The notes under the pieces: model-generated
Database searches by the model: none
The model's input: the letters and a program-made list of their open reading frames with translations, nothing else
Told to the model about the DNA's origin: nothing
Shown: positions 26,345 through 36,036 of the stretch, one piece after another
How the letters are laid out: every line of letters starts with the position of its first letter
How positions within the stretch are numbered: position 1 is the first letter of the stretch
Position numbers and translations under genes: made by a program
Assembly (NCBI RefSeq): GCF_000156335.1
Contig: NZ_DS999213.1
Span: forward strand, 2,390,747-2,454,746
Direction: 5' to 3'
Length of the DNA: 64,000 nt
Source: Roseobacter sp. GAI101
GTDB lineage: Bacteria; Pseudomonadota; Alphaproteobacteria; Rhodobacterales; Rhodobacteraceae

Positions 26345-27694
26345 TTACTCCTTGGGGCCAAGTGCGGACAGACCCTTGAGGATGTCGATGGCGTAGGCCA
26401 GTTGGTAATCCTCTTCGCGCAGGGCGGCGGCGTCTTCGGCCTTGGCGCGGTCCTCCATGATCTGTTCGATCTGGTCCTCTGACAGGCTATCGTTGTTCAG
26501 GCTGCCGCGCAGGTCGGCCTCTGACCGCAGCGGACGGCGGCTTGTGGTGCTTTCCTCTTCGGTTTCGGGCTTGACCGGGGGCTGTGCCACGATGATGTCC
26601 GGCGATACGCCAAGCGCCTGAATAGACCGGCCCGATGGCGTGTAATACCGTGCCGTCGTCAGACGCATGGCCCCTTCCCCGCGCAACGGCATGATGGTCT
26701 GAACCGACCCTTTGCCAAAGCTTTTCGTGCCCACGACAATCGCGCGACGGTGATCTTGCAACGCGCCTGCGACAATCTCGGACGCCGAGGCAGAGCCGCC
26801 GTTGATCAGCACGACGATGGGTTTGCCCTGTGCCAGATCGCCCGGTGTCGCGTTGGTCCGGTCGCCGTCAACCGCATCCCGGCCACGGGTGCTGACGATC
26901 TCGCCCTCTTCGAGGAACGCATCGGACACGGCGATCGCCTGGTTCAGCAGGCCGCCGGGGTTGTTGCGCAGATCGATCACGATGCCACTGACATTGTCGA
27001 TACCGCCTGCGGCTTCGATCTGTTCTTCCAGGCCTTCCTTCAGTTTTGGATAGGTCTGTTCGTTAAAGGTCGTGACGCGCATGACGACCGCATTGCCCAC
27101 GGTGCGAGCGCGCACTGCGGTCAACTGGATCGTGTCGCGGATCAGGGACACGTCGAACGGCTCGGTTTCGCCTTCGCGCACCACGGTAATCACGATCTCG
27201 GACCCGACGGGCCCCCGCATCAGTTCAACCGCATCGTCCAGCGTCAGGCCCAGCAGGCTTTCGCCATCTACATGGGTGATGAAATCGCCGGCCTCGATCC
27301 CCGCTTCCGAGGCTGGTGTGCCGTCGATGGGCGAGACGACTTTTACAAAGCCCTCTTCCTGCGTAACCTCGATCCCCAGTCCGCCGAATTCGCCGCGCGT
27401 CTGGTCACGCATCTTCAGCGCGTCTTTCGGTGACAGATAGCTGGAGTGGGGGTCAAGCGATGTCAGCATGCCGTTAATCGCCGCCTCGATCAGTTCTTCG
27501 GTATCGACTTCTTCGACATACTGCGCGCGAATGCGTTCGAATATGTCGCCAAACAGGTCCAATTGATCATAGACATTGCCAGCCTTGGCGGTTTCCTGCG
27601 CCAGCAAGGGGCCCGCGATCTGTGTTGTCGCAATCACGCCTGCCAGCGTGCCACCCACGGCAGCCATCACGAACTTCTTCATATGCTCATTCAT
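26345..27694 (-). CDS. ctpA: S41 family carboxy-terminal processing protease CtpA
   Basis: This periplasmic tail-specific serine protease has about 449 residues. A signal sequence (KKFVMAAVGGTLAGVIATTQIAG...LAQ) is followed by a PDZ domain (FGGLGIEVTQEEGFVKVVSP). The catalytic core has LRNNPGGLL, the nucleophile Ser in GGSASASEIVAGAL and Lys in GTKSFGKGSVQT, a Ser/Lys dyad. A long acidic C-terminal tail follows. I chose the ATG at 27694, two nt after the envC stop and next to AAGG; the ATG at 27682 is an alternative. The gpmI-envC-ctpA order is conserved in alphaproteobacteria and suggests control of murein hydrolysis. Terminators at 26227-26310 close the unit. Confidence 0.94.
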   Translation of the reverse strand: MNEHMKKFVMAAVGGTLAGVIATTQIAGPLLAQETAKAGNVYDQLDLFGDIFERIRAQYVEEVDTEELIEAAINGMLTSLDPHSSYLSPKDALKMRDQTRGEFGGLGIEVTQEEGFVKVVSPIDGTPASEAGIEAGDFITHVDGESLLGLTLDDAVELMRGPVGSEIVITVVREGETEPFDVSLIRDTIQLTAVRARTVGNAVVMRVTTFNEQTYPKLKEGLEEQIEAAGGIDNVSGIVIDLRNNPGGLLNQAIAVSDAFLEEGEIVSTRGRDAVDGDRTNATPGDLAQGKPIVVLINGGSASASEIVAGALQDHRRAIVVGTKSFGKGSVQTIMPLRGEGAMRLTTARYYTPSGRSIQALGVSPDIIVAQPPVKPETEEESTTSRRPLRSEADLRGSLNNDSLSEDQIEQIMEDRAKAEDAAALREEDYQLAYAIDILKGLSALGPKE

Positions 27695-27696
27695 CC

Positions 27697-28818
27697 TTAT
27701 TCGGTTCGGAACCACGCCTGCGGGTCCTGTGGAATATTATTCTCTCTTACTTCTATATAGAGCGTTTCTGAACGCTCTACGCCAGCCCCATCACCATTTG
27801 GTGACAAAGCGTCGCCATTCGTTGCCGCCGGTCCTCCCATCAGCCCGATCGGCGTGTCTGCGCCGATCACCTGACCGGCCGTTCCATAGACCAGATCCAG
27901 CCCCGCCAGCACGAACAGGGTATTTGCCCGCGGTTCAAGAATGATCACGTTGCCCAGATCCAGCAACGGCCCGGTATAGCGGATCGTTGCCGCGGTGGGC
28001 GTGGTGACGATCGCGCGGGGCCGCGTCGCCAGAATGATCCCCGGACGGGTGATGCCCGCCGCATCCGTCTCATTGGCGCGGCGCAGGATCAACCCCTGAA
28101 CGGGCAGCGCCAGTTCACCGATCTGGCCGTCTATGTTCAACGGGCCGGGTGCAATCTCCTCCGACGTCATTTCGGACAGGCCGCTGGCAAAGCCCGCAAG
28201 GGTTTCCGAAGTCGATATCAGGATCGCCGTGCGCACCGGATCTTCGGTGAAACGGGTGGGCAGATCTGTGCGGTTCGCCATCGCCTGGTTCAGCTCCGTA
28301 CGGGCGCGCTGCACTTCGGTCAGACCTTCTTGCAAACGTTCGGCAGCATCAGACTGCAATATGCGCAGGGTTTTGACTTCTTCAAGATCAGCGCGCAACG
28401 CATCGGCACGGGTGTTCAACGCCGGCGTCAGCTCTGCCAGCAACATACCTGCACGCGCTGTCCCTATCGGGCCTTGCGGATGCAGGAACAGCGTCGGCGA
28501 CGGGGTGCCACCCATGCTTTGCAAGACGCCCAACAGTTGCGCGACCTCGCCATCCCGCGATTGCAGCCTTTTATTTAATTGGGCCTCGTTGATTGCTGCC
28601 TGACGCAGACCTTCGCGCATGGCCCCCAAGCCAACTTCGAAGGCCTGAATAGTTTGGGTCAGCGCCTTGACCCTGTCCCGTGCACCATCTGCGGCCTCAA
28701 GCTGGGCCGATGCGGTTTCAAGTTCGGCCATGGCGCGCCGGGCCTGGTCGGCGGCCTGCGATGCTGCGGCAGGCCCAAGCGGCCAGACCAGCAGGACAAA
28801 AGCGCACCAGCGTATCAT
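27697..28818 (-). CDS. EnvC-like murein hydrolase activator
   Basis: This 373-residue periplasmic protein has a signal peptide (MIRWCAFVLLVWPLGPAAAS). A long coiled coil (about residues 20-215, rich in Ala, Glu and Arg) is followed by a C-terminal LytM/M23 fold. The metal ligands expected of active M23 peptidases are absent: where active enzymes have a His-x-His near the end, this has ILEPRANTLFVLAGL. It is therefore an EnvC-type non-catalytic activator that switches on amidases at the septum. It overlaps gpmI by ATGA and is followed by ctpA. Confidence 0.88.
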   Translation of the reverse strand: MIRWCAFVLLVWPLGPAAASQAADQARRAMAELETASAQLEAADGARDRVKALTQTIQAFEVGLGAMREGLRQAAINEAQLNKRLQSRDGEVAQLLGVLQSMGGTPSPTLFLHPQGPIGTARAGMLLAELTPALNTRADALRADLEEVKTLRILQSDAAERLQEGLTEVQRARTELNQAMANRTDLPTRFTEDPVRTAILISTSETLAGFASGLSEMTSEEIAPGPLNIDGQIGELALPVQGLILRRANETDAAGITRPGIILATRPRAIVTTPTAATIRYTGPLLDLGNVIILEPRANTLFVLAGLDLVYGTAGQVIGADTPIGLMGGPAATNGDALSPNGDGAGVERSETLYIEVRENNIPQDPQAWFRTE

Positions 28819-30332
28819 TCCAGCAGCGACTTTCCAGTCATCTCTGCCGGTTGGTCCAGCCCCATCAACTGCAAAACGGTCGGGGCCAGATCGGCCAAGC
28901 GCCCATGACGCAAGCGTGCCCCTTCGGGTGCACCGACCACGGCCACCGGCACGGGGTTCAGCGTATGCGCCGTATGCGCGCCGCCGGTTTCGGGGTCGAT
29001 CATCGTCTCGCAGTTGCCGTGGTCCGCCGTGATGACCATCGCACCGCCTGCCGCCTCAAGCGCTGTCAAGACGCGGCCAAGCCCTGCATCCACGGCCTCG
29101 CAAGCCGCGATTGCGGCGTCAAGATCGCCGGTATGGCCGACCATATCGGGGTTCGCATAATTCACGACGATCAGGTCATAGCCGTCCTTGATCGCTTGCA
29201 CGAAATGGTCCGTCACCTCGGGGCAGGACATTTCAGGCTGCATGTCATAGGTCGCGACATCGGGCGACTTGGGCATAAAGCGGTCTTCGCCCGTGGCGGC
29301 GGTTTCTTCGCCACCGTTCAGGAAAAAAGTCACGTGCGGGTATTTTTCTGTCTCGGCCAGCCGGAACTGACGCAGCCCATGCTGTGCGACCCACGCGCCA
29401 AGCGTGTTCACGATCGCGGGCTTGGGGTACATCGTGGTCATGTAGGCCATATGTTCGTCAGAATATTCAGCCATCCCCATCAAGGCAGCCCATTCGGGGC
29501 GCTGACCGGTTTCAAACGCACTGAAATCGGGCGCGCCGATGGCGGCCATAACCTCGCGGGCGCGGTCGGCGCGGAAATTCAGACAGAACAGCGCATCGCC
29601 GTCCTTGGCCCCCTCGTAGCCGTCCAGTACCGTGGGCGTGATGAATTCGTCGTTTTCTCCACGATCGTAGGCGGCGGAAACGGCAGCGGCAGCGGTTTTC
29701 GCCCTGTCGCCCTGCGCCTGAACGATGGCGGCATAGGCCTTGGCAACGCGGTCCCAACGGTTGTCCCGGTCCATCGCGAAATAGCGCCCCGTGACGGTCG
29801 CAATCCTGACGCCGTCGGGGATGCCCGCGATCAAATCCTCGAAATATCCAAGCGCCGAACGTGGCGCGACATCGCGGCCATCGGTCAACGCATGGATCAC
29901 CACAGGAATGTCATGCGCCCGCAACGCTTTTACAGCCGCAAGCATATGGGTCAGGTGTCCGTGCACGCCGCCGTCCGAGACGAGCCCCAACAGATGCGCC
30001 GTGCCGCCGGTTTCCTTCAGCTTTGCGACGAAATCCAGCAACGGCGGATTGGTGGCAAAGCTGCCCTGTTCGATAGCAAGGTCAATCTGGCCAAGATCCA
30101 TGGCAACCACCCGGCCTGCACCGATGTTGGTGTGGCCCACCTCTGAATTGCCCATCTGCCCTTGCGGCAGGCCGACATCGGGACCGAATGTGGTAAGCGT
30201 CGCACTGGGGCAGCTTTCCATGATCCGGTCGAAATTGGGCGTGTTTGCCAGCAAGGGTGCGTTGCCCTCGGCGACGTCGCTTAGCCCCCAACCGTCCAGA
30301 ATGCACAATACGACAGGTTTAAGGGGGGTCAT
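28815..30332 (-). CDS. gpmI: 2,3-bisphosphoglycerate-independent phosphoglycerate mutase
   Basis: This cytosolic glycolytic enzyme of about 505 residues interconverts 3- and 2-phosphoglycerate using two Mn ions. The alkaline-phosphatase-fold metal site starts at LCILDGWGLS. The phospho-Ser motif is GQMGNSEVGHTNIGAGR, with HALTDGRDVAPRSA and VVNYANPDMVGHTGD further on and the late TADHGNCETM metal site. I prefer the ATG at 30332, preceded by GGAG; an upstream ATG at 30362 adds ten residues. It is the first gene of the gpmI-envC-ctpA operon. Confidence 0.94.
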   Translation of the reverse strand: MTPLKPVVLCILDGWGLSDVAEGNAPLLANTPNFDRIMESCPSATLTTFGPDVGLPQGQMGNSEVGHTNIGAGRVVAMDLGQIDLAIEQGSFATNPPLLDFVAKLKETGGTAHLLGLVSDGGVHGHLTHMLAAVKALRAHDIPVVIHALTDGRDVAPRSALGYFEDLIAGIPDGVRIATVTGRYFAMDRDNRWDRVAKAYAAIVQAQGDRAKTAAAAVSAAYDRGENDEFITPTVLDGYEGAKDGDALFCLNFRADRAREVMAAIGAPDFSAFETGQRPEWAALMGMAEYSDEHMAYMTTMYPKPAIVNTLGAWVAQHGLRQFRLAETEKYPHVTFFLNGGEETAATGEDRFMPKSPDVATYDMQPEMSCPEVTDHFVQAIKDGYDLIVVNYANPDMVGHTGDLDAAIAACEAVDAGLGRVLTALEAAGGAMVITADHGNCETMIDPETGGAHTAHTLNPVPVAVVGAPEGARLRHGRLADLAPTVLQLMGLDQPAEMTGKSLLE

Positions 30333-30516
30333 CTGCGCGGTGCTCCGGTTTGTCATCGTCATTTCGCGTCTTTTAGCGGCTGCAAGCGCGATGGTGAACC
30401 CAATTCAACCAAGATTAAAAACTTGTAGAGTTTGGGAGCGCCAAAACAATCCGCTCCCCTTGCCCTGAGCGTCCGGTTTGGTCATAACAAAAGCGCACAA
30501 AGCCAAGGACCCAACC

Positions 30517-30696
30517 ATGACATCGCAAGCCCCCGAGACCCGTATCGTCAACACCTGGCGCGTCGCCTGCGACGGAAGCGAAGGCGCTTTGGGTCACCCG
30601 CGCGTCTGGCTGCAAATCCCGCAGGACAAGGGCTGGGTCGAATGCGGCTATTGCGACTGCAAATTCGTGCATAAGGAATTCGAGGGCAAAGTCTGA
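30517..30696 (+). CDS. Zinc-finger (CHCC) domain protein
   Basis: This 59-residue protein has the zf-CHCC pattern: Cys in RVACDGSEG, His in [10 protein letters not shown] and the pair CGYCDCKF. It matches the bacterial relatives of the mitochondrial complex I subunit NDUFS6. It probably binds one zinc ion; its role in alphaproteobacteria is not settled but may touch complex I assembly. The start is an ATG with AAGGAC upstream. Its stop TGA overlaps the proposed CTG start of the next gene. Confidence 0.88.
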   Translation: MTSQAPETRIVNTWRVACDGSEGALGHPRVWLQIPQDKGWVECGYCDCKFVHKEFEGKV

Positions 30697-31367
30697 TCAA
30701 AACCGCCAAATGGCTGGGTGTTTTTTCAGTCATCCCGGTGCTTTATCTGGTTGCGGCAATCATCGGTGCCGTTGTTCCCGGCCCGTCCGACCCTGATAGC
30801 GGTGCTGGCACACGCGAGGTTTTGCTGGTCAGCGGCCCGATCCACTATGATCTGCTGCTGCCATTGGACACCCTATCCGCGGCCCGCTTTGCGCCACTGA
30901 TCCAAAAGGGCATCAACCTGGCCCATCCGGAGGCAGAGTGGCTGGTCATCGGGTGGGGCGCGCAGGACTTCTATGCGCAGACGCCAACCTATCGCGACCT
31001 GAGCCTTTCGACGCTGTGGCGCGGGATCATCGGGGACAATTCCGTTCTGAGGGTCGATATCATCGGCGCAATTCGGGATGATCTGCCGCTGCGCCGGTTA
31101 AAGCTGACCGAATCAAACTACGCCAGATTGCTCGGGAACATCATGGGCACCCTTCAGGTGGGCCCTGACGGGTTGCCGGTTCGGCTGGACGGTGCCGGTT
31201 TCACCCCGACCGACGGATTCTTTATGGCAAAGGGCAGGTTCAACATCCTGCGCACCTGCAACGTCTGGATCGGAGAACAGCTGCGGGCCGCAGGCCTGCG
31301 CTTTGGTCTTTGGACGCCGATGCCCCTGTCGGTCAGCCTGTCCTTTGATCTGTACCAAGGCGACTGA
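30693..31367 (+). CDS. TIGR02117 family protein, probable CTG start
   Basis: This protein of about 224 residues belongs to a conserved family of unknown function. It has one N-terminal hydrophobic segment ([24 protein letters not shown]). The family core includes [27 protein letters not shown] and [18 protein letters not shown], with a conserved Cys and Asn. The only in-frame ATG/GTG choice is GTG at 30738, which would remove the front half of the membrane segment. A CTG at 30693 overlaps the previous stop as CTGA, has GAGG seven nt upstream and restores the anchor, so I choose it. The start is inference; the family call is firm. Confidence 0.8.
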   Translation: MIKTAKWLGVFSVIPVLYLVAAIIGAVVPGPSDPDSGAGTREVLLVSGPIHYDLLLPLDTLSAARFAPLIQKGINLAHPEAEWLVIGWGAQDFYAQTPTYRDLSLSTLWRGIIGDNSVLRVDIIGAIRDDLPLRRLKLTESNYARLLGNIMGTLQVGPDGLPVRLDGAGFTPTDGFFMAKGRFNILRTCNVWIGEQLRAAGLRFGLWTPMPLSVSLSFDLYQGD

Positions 31368-31494
31368 AGCAGGCTGCGGGACGCTCCGCGGGAAGTTTAA
31401 TTGGCAAAATGAAGACGCGGTTGCGCGATAAGTCTGCTGGCAGGCCCCGCGGCTTCGTGGCAAAAGAGACCCAATCATTTTAGGGAGCACCGAC

Positions 31495-34290
31495 ATGTCC
31501 GGCACATTTGGCAAGGGTCACCATCTGCATCTGATCGACGGGTCGGCGTTTATTTTCCGCGCCTATCACGCACTGCCGCCGTTGACGCGCAAGTCGGACG
31601 GGCTGCCCATCGGGGCTGTGGCGGGTTTCTGCAACATGCTGCAACGCTATGTCGAAGGCAACCATGGCCCGGACGCCCCGACCCATGTGGCCGTGATTTT
31701 CGACAAGGGCAGTCACACGTTTCGCAACGACATGTACGACCTGTACAAGGCCAACCGCGAGGCGATGCCAGAGGATTTGCGACCGCAGATACCGCTGACG
31801 CGCGATGCGACGAAAGCGTTCAATATCGCCTGCAAGGAAAAGGAAGGCTATGAGGCGGATGACATCATCGCCACCTTGGCCGTGCAGGCACGCGCCGCCG
31901 GCGGGCGCTGTACCATCATCAGTTCCGACAAGGATCTGATGCAACTGGTCGGCGACGGTGTGGAAATGCTGGACGCGATGAAGAACAAGACCATCGATCG
32001 CGAGGGTGTGTTTGAAAAGTTCGGCGTTTATCCTGAACGTGTTGTCGATGTGCAGGCCCTTGCGGGTGATTCCGTCGACAACGTGCCCGGTGCGCCCGGG
32101 ATCGGGATCAAGACGGCCGCCTTGCTGATCAACGAATACGGCGATCTGGACGCATTGCTGGACCGCGCCGAAGAGATCAAGCAGCCCAAGCGGCGGCAGA
32201 CCCTGATCGACAATGCCGACCAGATCCGCCTGTCGCGCAAGCTGGTGCAGCTGGACGAGGATACGCCTCTGGACTTCACGCTGGAGGATCTTGAGGTGCG
32301 CGATCCGGATCCGGACACGCTGCTGGGTTTTCTGGCAGAGATGGAATTTCGCACCCTTTCGAAACGCATTGCTGACGTCCTGGGCCGCGAAGCCCCCGTG
32401 ATCGAGGCTCCGGCCGTGCCGGATGCGCCCGAGGCGGCGGATATTCCGTTTGAGGCCGGCAATTACGAACACGTCAGCGATGCCGCGGCTTTGCAGGTCT
32501 GGATCGACCAGATTTACGAGTTCGGCTATGTCGCCGTGGACACCGAAACCACCGGGCTGGATGAAATGGTCGCCGAACTGGTTGGCATTTCGCTCTGCGT
32601 TCAACCCGGCAAGGCCTGCTACATCCCCCTTATCCACAAGACCCACACGGGCGATGATCTGTTTGGGTCGGAGGATCTGGCCGAGGGTCAAATCCCGACC
32701 GAGGAAGCATTGCGGATGTTGACGCCGATGCTTGAAGATCCGTCGATCATGAAAATCGGTCAGAACATGAAATATGACAGCAAGATTTTCGCCCAGCTTG
32801 GGATTACGGTCGCACCGATTGATGACACCATGCTGCTGTCTTACGTCATGCACGCGGGTCTGCATGGCCACGGGATGGACGCCCTGTCCGAACGGTATCT
32901 TGGGCATACGCCGATCCCGATCAAGCCCCTGCTGGGGTCGGGGAAATCGGCGGTGACCTTTGACAAGGTACCGCTGGCGCAGGCCGTGCCCTATGCCGCC
33001 GAAGACGCCGATATCACCCTGCGCCTGTGGCAATTGTTCAAGCCACAACTGCACCGAATCCAGGTGACCAAGGTCTACGAAACCCTCGAGCGACCGCTTG
33101 TGCCGGTTCTGGCCGCGATGGAACGGTCGGGCATCAAGGTGGATCGCGACACGCTGAGCCGGATGTCGAATGCCTTTGCGCAAAAGATGGCTGGCCTTGA
33201 GGACGAAATTTATGAACTGGCCGGGCGCAAATTCAACGTCGGATCGCCCAAGCAGCTTGGCGAAATCCTGTTCGACGAGATGGGCCTTGAGGGCGGCAAG
33301 AAGGGCAAGACGGGGGCCTATGCCACCGGTGCCGATGTGCTGGAAGACCTGGCCACGGAACATGACCTGCCCGGCCGCATTCTGGACTGGCGGCAACTGT
33401 CCAAGCTGAAATCGACCTATACGGACGCGTTGCAGGATCACATCAACAAGGACACCGGGCGCGTGCACACGTCCTATTCGATTGCGGGGGCGTCAACGGG
33501 GCGTCTGGCATCGACAGATCCGAACCTGCAAAACATCCCGATCCGGTCCGAGGAAGGCCGCCGCATTCGCGAGGCTTTCGTGGCCGAAGAAGGCAAAGTT
33601 CTGGTAGCGCTCGATTATTCCCAGATCGAATTGCGCATCCTGGCGCATATCGCGGATATTCCAGAGCTGAAACAGGCGTTCAAGGACGGGATCGACATTC
33701 ACGCCCTGACCGCATCCGAAATGTTCGGCGTGCCGTTGGACGAGATGACGCCAGACATCCGCCGCCAGGCCAAGGCGATCAACTTTGGCGTCATTTACGG
33801 CATTTCGGGGTTCGGTCTGGCGCGCAATCTGCGCATTCCGCGGGCCGAAGCGCAGGGGTTCATCGACCGCTACTTTGAACGCTTCCCCGGCATCCGGACC
33901 TATATGGACAACACCAAGGCCTTTGCTAAGGAACACGGGTTCGTACAGACGCTGTTCGGCCGCAAGATCAACACTCCCGAGATCGGTGCCAAAGGCCCCC
34001 GCGCCGGTTTCGCACAGCGTGCCGCGATCAACGCCCCGATCCAGGGCACCGCTGCCGATGTAATCCGCCGCGCGATGATCCGCATGCCCGCCGCGATCAA
34101 GGACATCCCCGCGACGATGCTGCTACAGGTCCATGACGAACTGCTGTTCGAGGTCGAAAAAGGGGCCGAGGACGCCTTGATCAAGGCCGCGCGGGACGTG
34201 ATGGAAAACGCATCGGAACCTGTCGTAAAGCTGGATGTAAAGCTGATCGTTGATGCGGGCAAAGGCGCGAATTGGGCCGAGGCGCATTAA
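31495..34290 (+). CDS. polA: DNA polymerase I
   Basis: This 931-residue enzyme fills repair gaps and removes RNA primers. The N-terminal 5'-3' exonuclease domain starts LHLIDGSAFIFRAYHALP and has EADDIIATLA, SSDKDLMQL and DSVDNVPG. The proofreading domain retains its acidic residues (AVDTETTGLDEM, about residue 350). The polymerase has motif A LVALDYSQIELRILAHI, motif B RRQAKAINFGVIYGISGFG and motif C LLQVHDELLFEV, all intact. The start ATG is preceded by AGGGAGCACC. It stands alone, convergent with the DUF2798 gene. Confidence 0.97.
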   Translation: MSGTFGKGHHLHLIDGSAFIFRAYHALPPLTRKSDGLPIGAVAGFCNMLQRYVEGNHGPDAPTHVAVIFDKGSHTFRNDMYDLYKANREAMPEDLRPQIPLTRDATKAFNIACKEKEGYEADDIIATLAVQARAAGGRCTIISSDKDLMQLVGDGVEMLDAMKNKTIDREGVFEKFGVYPERVVDVQALAGDSVDNVPGAPGIGIKTAALLINEYGDLDALLDRAEEIKQPKRRQTLIDNADQIRLSRKLVQLDEDTPLDFTLEDLEVRDPDPDTLLGFLAEMEFRTLSKRIADVLGREAPVIEAPAVPDAPEAADIPFEAGNYEHVSDAAALQVWIDQIYEFGYVAVDTETTGLDEMVAELVGISLCVQPGKACYIPLIHKTHTGDDLFGSEDLAEGQIPTEEALRMLTPMLEDPSIMKIGQNMKYDSKIFAQLGITVAPIDDTMLLSYVMHAGLHGHGMDALSERYLGHTPIPIKPLLGSGKSAVTFDKVPLAQAVPYAAEDADITLRLWQLFKPQLHRIQVTKVYETLERPLVPVLAAMERSGIKVDRDTLSRMSNAFAQKMAGLEDEIYELAGRKFNVGSPKQLGEILFDEMGLEGGKKGKTGAYATGADVLEDLATEHDLPGRILDWRQLSKLKSTYTDALQDHINKDTGRVHTSYSIAGASTGRLASTDPNLQNIPIRSEEGRRIREAFVAEEGKVLVALDYSQIELRILAHIADIPELKQAFKDGIDIHALTASEMFGVPLDEMTPDIRRQAKAINFGVIYGISGFGLARNLRIPRAEAQGFIDRYFERFPGIRTYMDNTKAFAKEHGFVQTLFGRKINTPEIGAKGPRAGFAQRAAINAPIQGTAADVIRRAMIRMPAAIKDIPATMLLQVHDELLFEVEKGAEDALIKAARDVMENASEPVVKLDVKLIVDAGKGANWAEAH

Positions 34291-34301
34291 GGGCGAAGGC
34301 C

Positions 34302-34529
34302 CTAAGCGTTCTTTACCATCCGGGCGACAAGCCTGCGCGCCAGGGGGGCGACGAACAGCACGGTTGGAAAAGCGACCAGCCAGCTTGCCCCCCAGGCCCC
34401 CATCCACAGGCCGAAAATCCCGTCGACCATCCCCGTGGCGCGCAGTGTGGCGATCCCCGACACGATCAGGGACATCAGGCCTGACAGGATAAAGCCGAAC
34501 AGTATCGGCGCGAAACGAGGGGCGATCAT
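34302..34529 (-). CDS. DUF2798 family small membrane protein
   Basis: This 75-residue protein has two hydrophobic helices separated by a short loop. The first is FAPILFGFILSGLMSLIVSG and the second GAWGASWLVAFPTVLFVAP; a basic tail (RRLVARMVKN) ends it. The duplicated-helix pattern is typical of DUF2798. The function is unknown. The ATG at 34529 overlaps the hyi stop as ATGA, so it is coupled to that gene. A short hairpin (AGGGC-GAAG-GCCCT, 34290-34303) lies between its stop and polA. Confidence 0.8.
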   Translation of the reverse strand: MIAPRFAPILFGFILSGLMSLIVSGIATLRATGMVDGIFGLWMGAWGASWLVAFPTVLFVAPLARRLVARMVKNA

Positions 34530-35293
34530 AGCATTTTCATCCAGTCCAGGCTGTTTTCCGTCACAGGACCGGGGTGGTATTCGCCGCTGATCCAACCGCC
34601 GTATTCGCAGGATTTCAGCCTGCTGAAAAGGGCCGCGAAATCAATCCGGGCAATTCCCGTACCTGTGCCGGGTGCCGTGCGGTCCGGACCATCGCCGATT
34701 TGCACGTGACAGATAAGATCCTGATATTGATCAAATACCTTGACCGCATCGCCATGGATCACCTGCGCATGATAGCTGTCATATTGCAGGCCGACGTTGG
34801 CCGCGTTAACGGCCTCCAGAATGTCTTGGGCCAGTTGATAATCATTCAGAAAATAGCCCGGCATCGCGACCGGGTTAAGCGGCTCGATCGTGAGGGTCAG
34901 ACCCGCAGGCGCGGCATCCGAGGCCCAAACCAGATTGCTGATGAATGTATCTGCTGCGGCAGCACCGGACCCGTCACCTGCCATGACATGCACGAATTTC
35001 ACGTTCAGCGCTTCGGCATAGCGATAAACGCGAACCATATCGGCGCGAAACCGGTCGACCAGTTCCGGCACCGCCGCAAAACCACGCGGCCCGCCCGTGT
35101 AATTCGGCGGTGGCGCGTTGATCAAAATCAGGTCCAGACCGTGGCGCAGGCAGGCACGCTTGGTCTCTTTGACGGCGATGTCATAGGGAAACAGCACTTC
35201 GACAGCCGCGAACCCGGCCCTTGCAGCGGCTTCGAAGCGATCAAGATAGGGCAGTTCCTGCCACAAAAGACTTAGGTTGGCAGCAGGTTTCAT
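34526..35293 (-). CDS. hyi: Hydroxypyruvate isomerase-like TIM-barrel enzyme
   Basis: This 255-residue xylose-isomerase-like TIM barrel fits hydroxypyruvate isomerase (hydroxypyruvate to tartronate semialdehyde) in length and motifs. It begins ANLSLLWQELPYLDRFEAAA, with GFAAVEVLFPYD, VHVMAGDGSG, LTIEPLNP and LQYDSYHAQVIHGD (metal-binding residues) further on. HVQIGDGPDRTAPGTG and WISGEYHP complete the barrel. I chose the ATG at 35293 (MKPAANL); upstream residues are not family-like. No glyoxylate carboligase or reductase gene is near. Related sugar-acid isomerases cannot be excluded. Confidence 0.82.
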   Translation of the reverse strand: MKPAANLSLLWQELPYLDRFEAAARAGFAAVEVLFPYDIAVKETKRACLRHGLDLILINAPPPNYTGGPRGFAAVPELVDRFRADMVRVYRYAEALNVKFVHVMAGDGSGAAAADTFISNLVWASDAAPAGLTLTIEPLNPVAMPGYFLNDYQLAQDILEAVNAANVGLQYDSYHAQVIHGDAVKVFDQYQDLICHVQIGDGPDRTAPGTGTGIARIDFAALFSRLKSCEYGGWISGEYHPGPVTENSLDWMKML

Positions 35294-35387
35294 CGGCCCC
35301 CATCGTGCAGTGCGCCGCTTTTTGTAGGATGTCGGCACAGGTCCGGCAATATGCCAGTTTCCGAACCTGTTCCGATTTCACGAACCC

Positions 35388-35978
35388 TCAGTCGGGAAGG
35401 TCTTCCGACGGGATGATCCTGAAAAACGCGCCTTGCGACCAGACCCCGAACCACCCCTCGTGATGGACGCCTAGATCCACCAGCCGATAAAAGCTCTTGC
35501 GGTCGATCAGCGCCTCAAGATTGCGGCGGATGCGTACATAGGGCGATGGCTCTCCGCTTGCTTCGTCACGCACGACGCGGATCGGCAAGTCGGGTCCGGC
35601 AACGGCAATGTCGTCAAGGTTCGTCTGGAAGGTCAGCACCTGATCGCGGCCTTCGCCCTTGGCTTCGAAATCAATGGCCACGAAAGGTGCGTCCTCGACA
35701 GTGATGCCCACCTTTTCGACAGGCGTGACTAGGAAATACTTGTCCTCTTCGCGGATCAGAATCGACGCGAACAGCTTGACCAAACCAACCCGTCCGATCG
35801 GCGTGCCTTCGTAGAACCATGTGCCATCACGCTTGATCTGCATGTCCAGATCACCGCAAAACGGCGGGTTCCACTTTTCCACAGGCGGCAATCCGCGTGT
35901 TTTTGCAGCAGAAACAGAGGCCGCAAGGCTTGTCGCGCTCGGGGTAACGGTTTTTTGTCCACTCATTGCTTTTGCCAT
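35388..35978 (-). CDS. DUF1285 family protein
   Basis: This 196-residue conserved proteobacterial protein of unknown function is recognised by KWNPPFCGDLDMQIKRDGTW, FYEGTPIGR and a late LVDLGVHHEGWFGVWSQGAF. The fold is beta-rich without membrane segments. I chose the ATG at 35978 (MAKAMSG); the next ATG at 35966 is an alternative. It diverges from the moxR gene with a 58-bp shared upstream region, a pairing seen in other Rhodobacterales to my recollection. Confidence 0.85.
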   Translation of the reverse strand: MAKAMSGQKTVTPSATSLAASVSAAKTRGLPPVEKWNPPFCGDLDMQIKRDGTWFYEGTPIGRVGLVKLFASILIREEDKYFLVTPVEKVGITVEDAPFVAIDFEAKGEGRDQVLTFQTNLDDIAVAGPDLPIRVVRDEASGEPSPYVRIRRNLEALIDRKSFYRLVDLGVHHEGWFGVWSQGAFFRIIPSEDLPD

Positions 35979-36036
35979 TTCCAGTTCACGAGATACACTT
36001 ACACATAACAGACATAATCCAGAGGACGCAAAAGTC

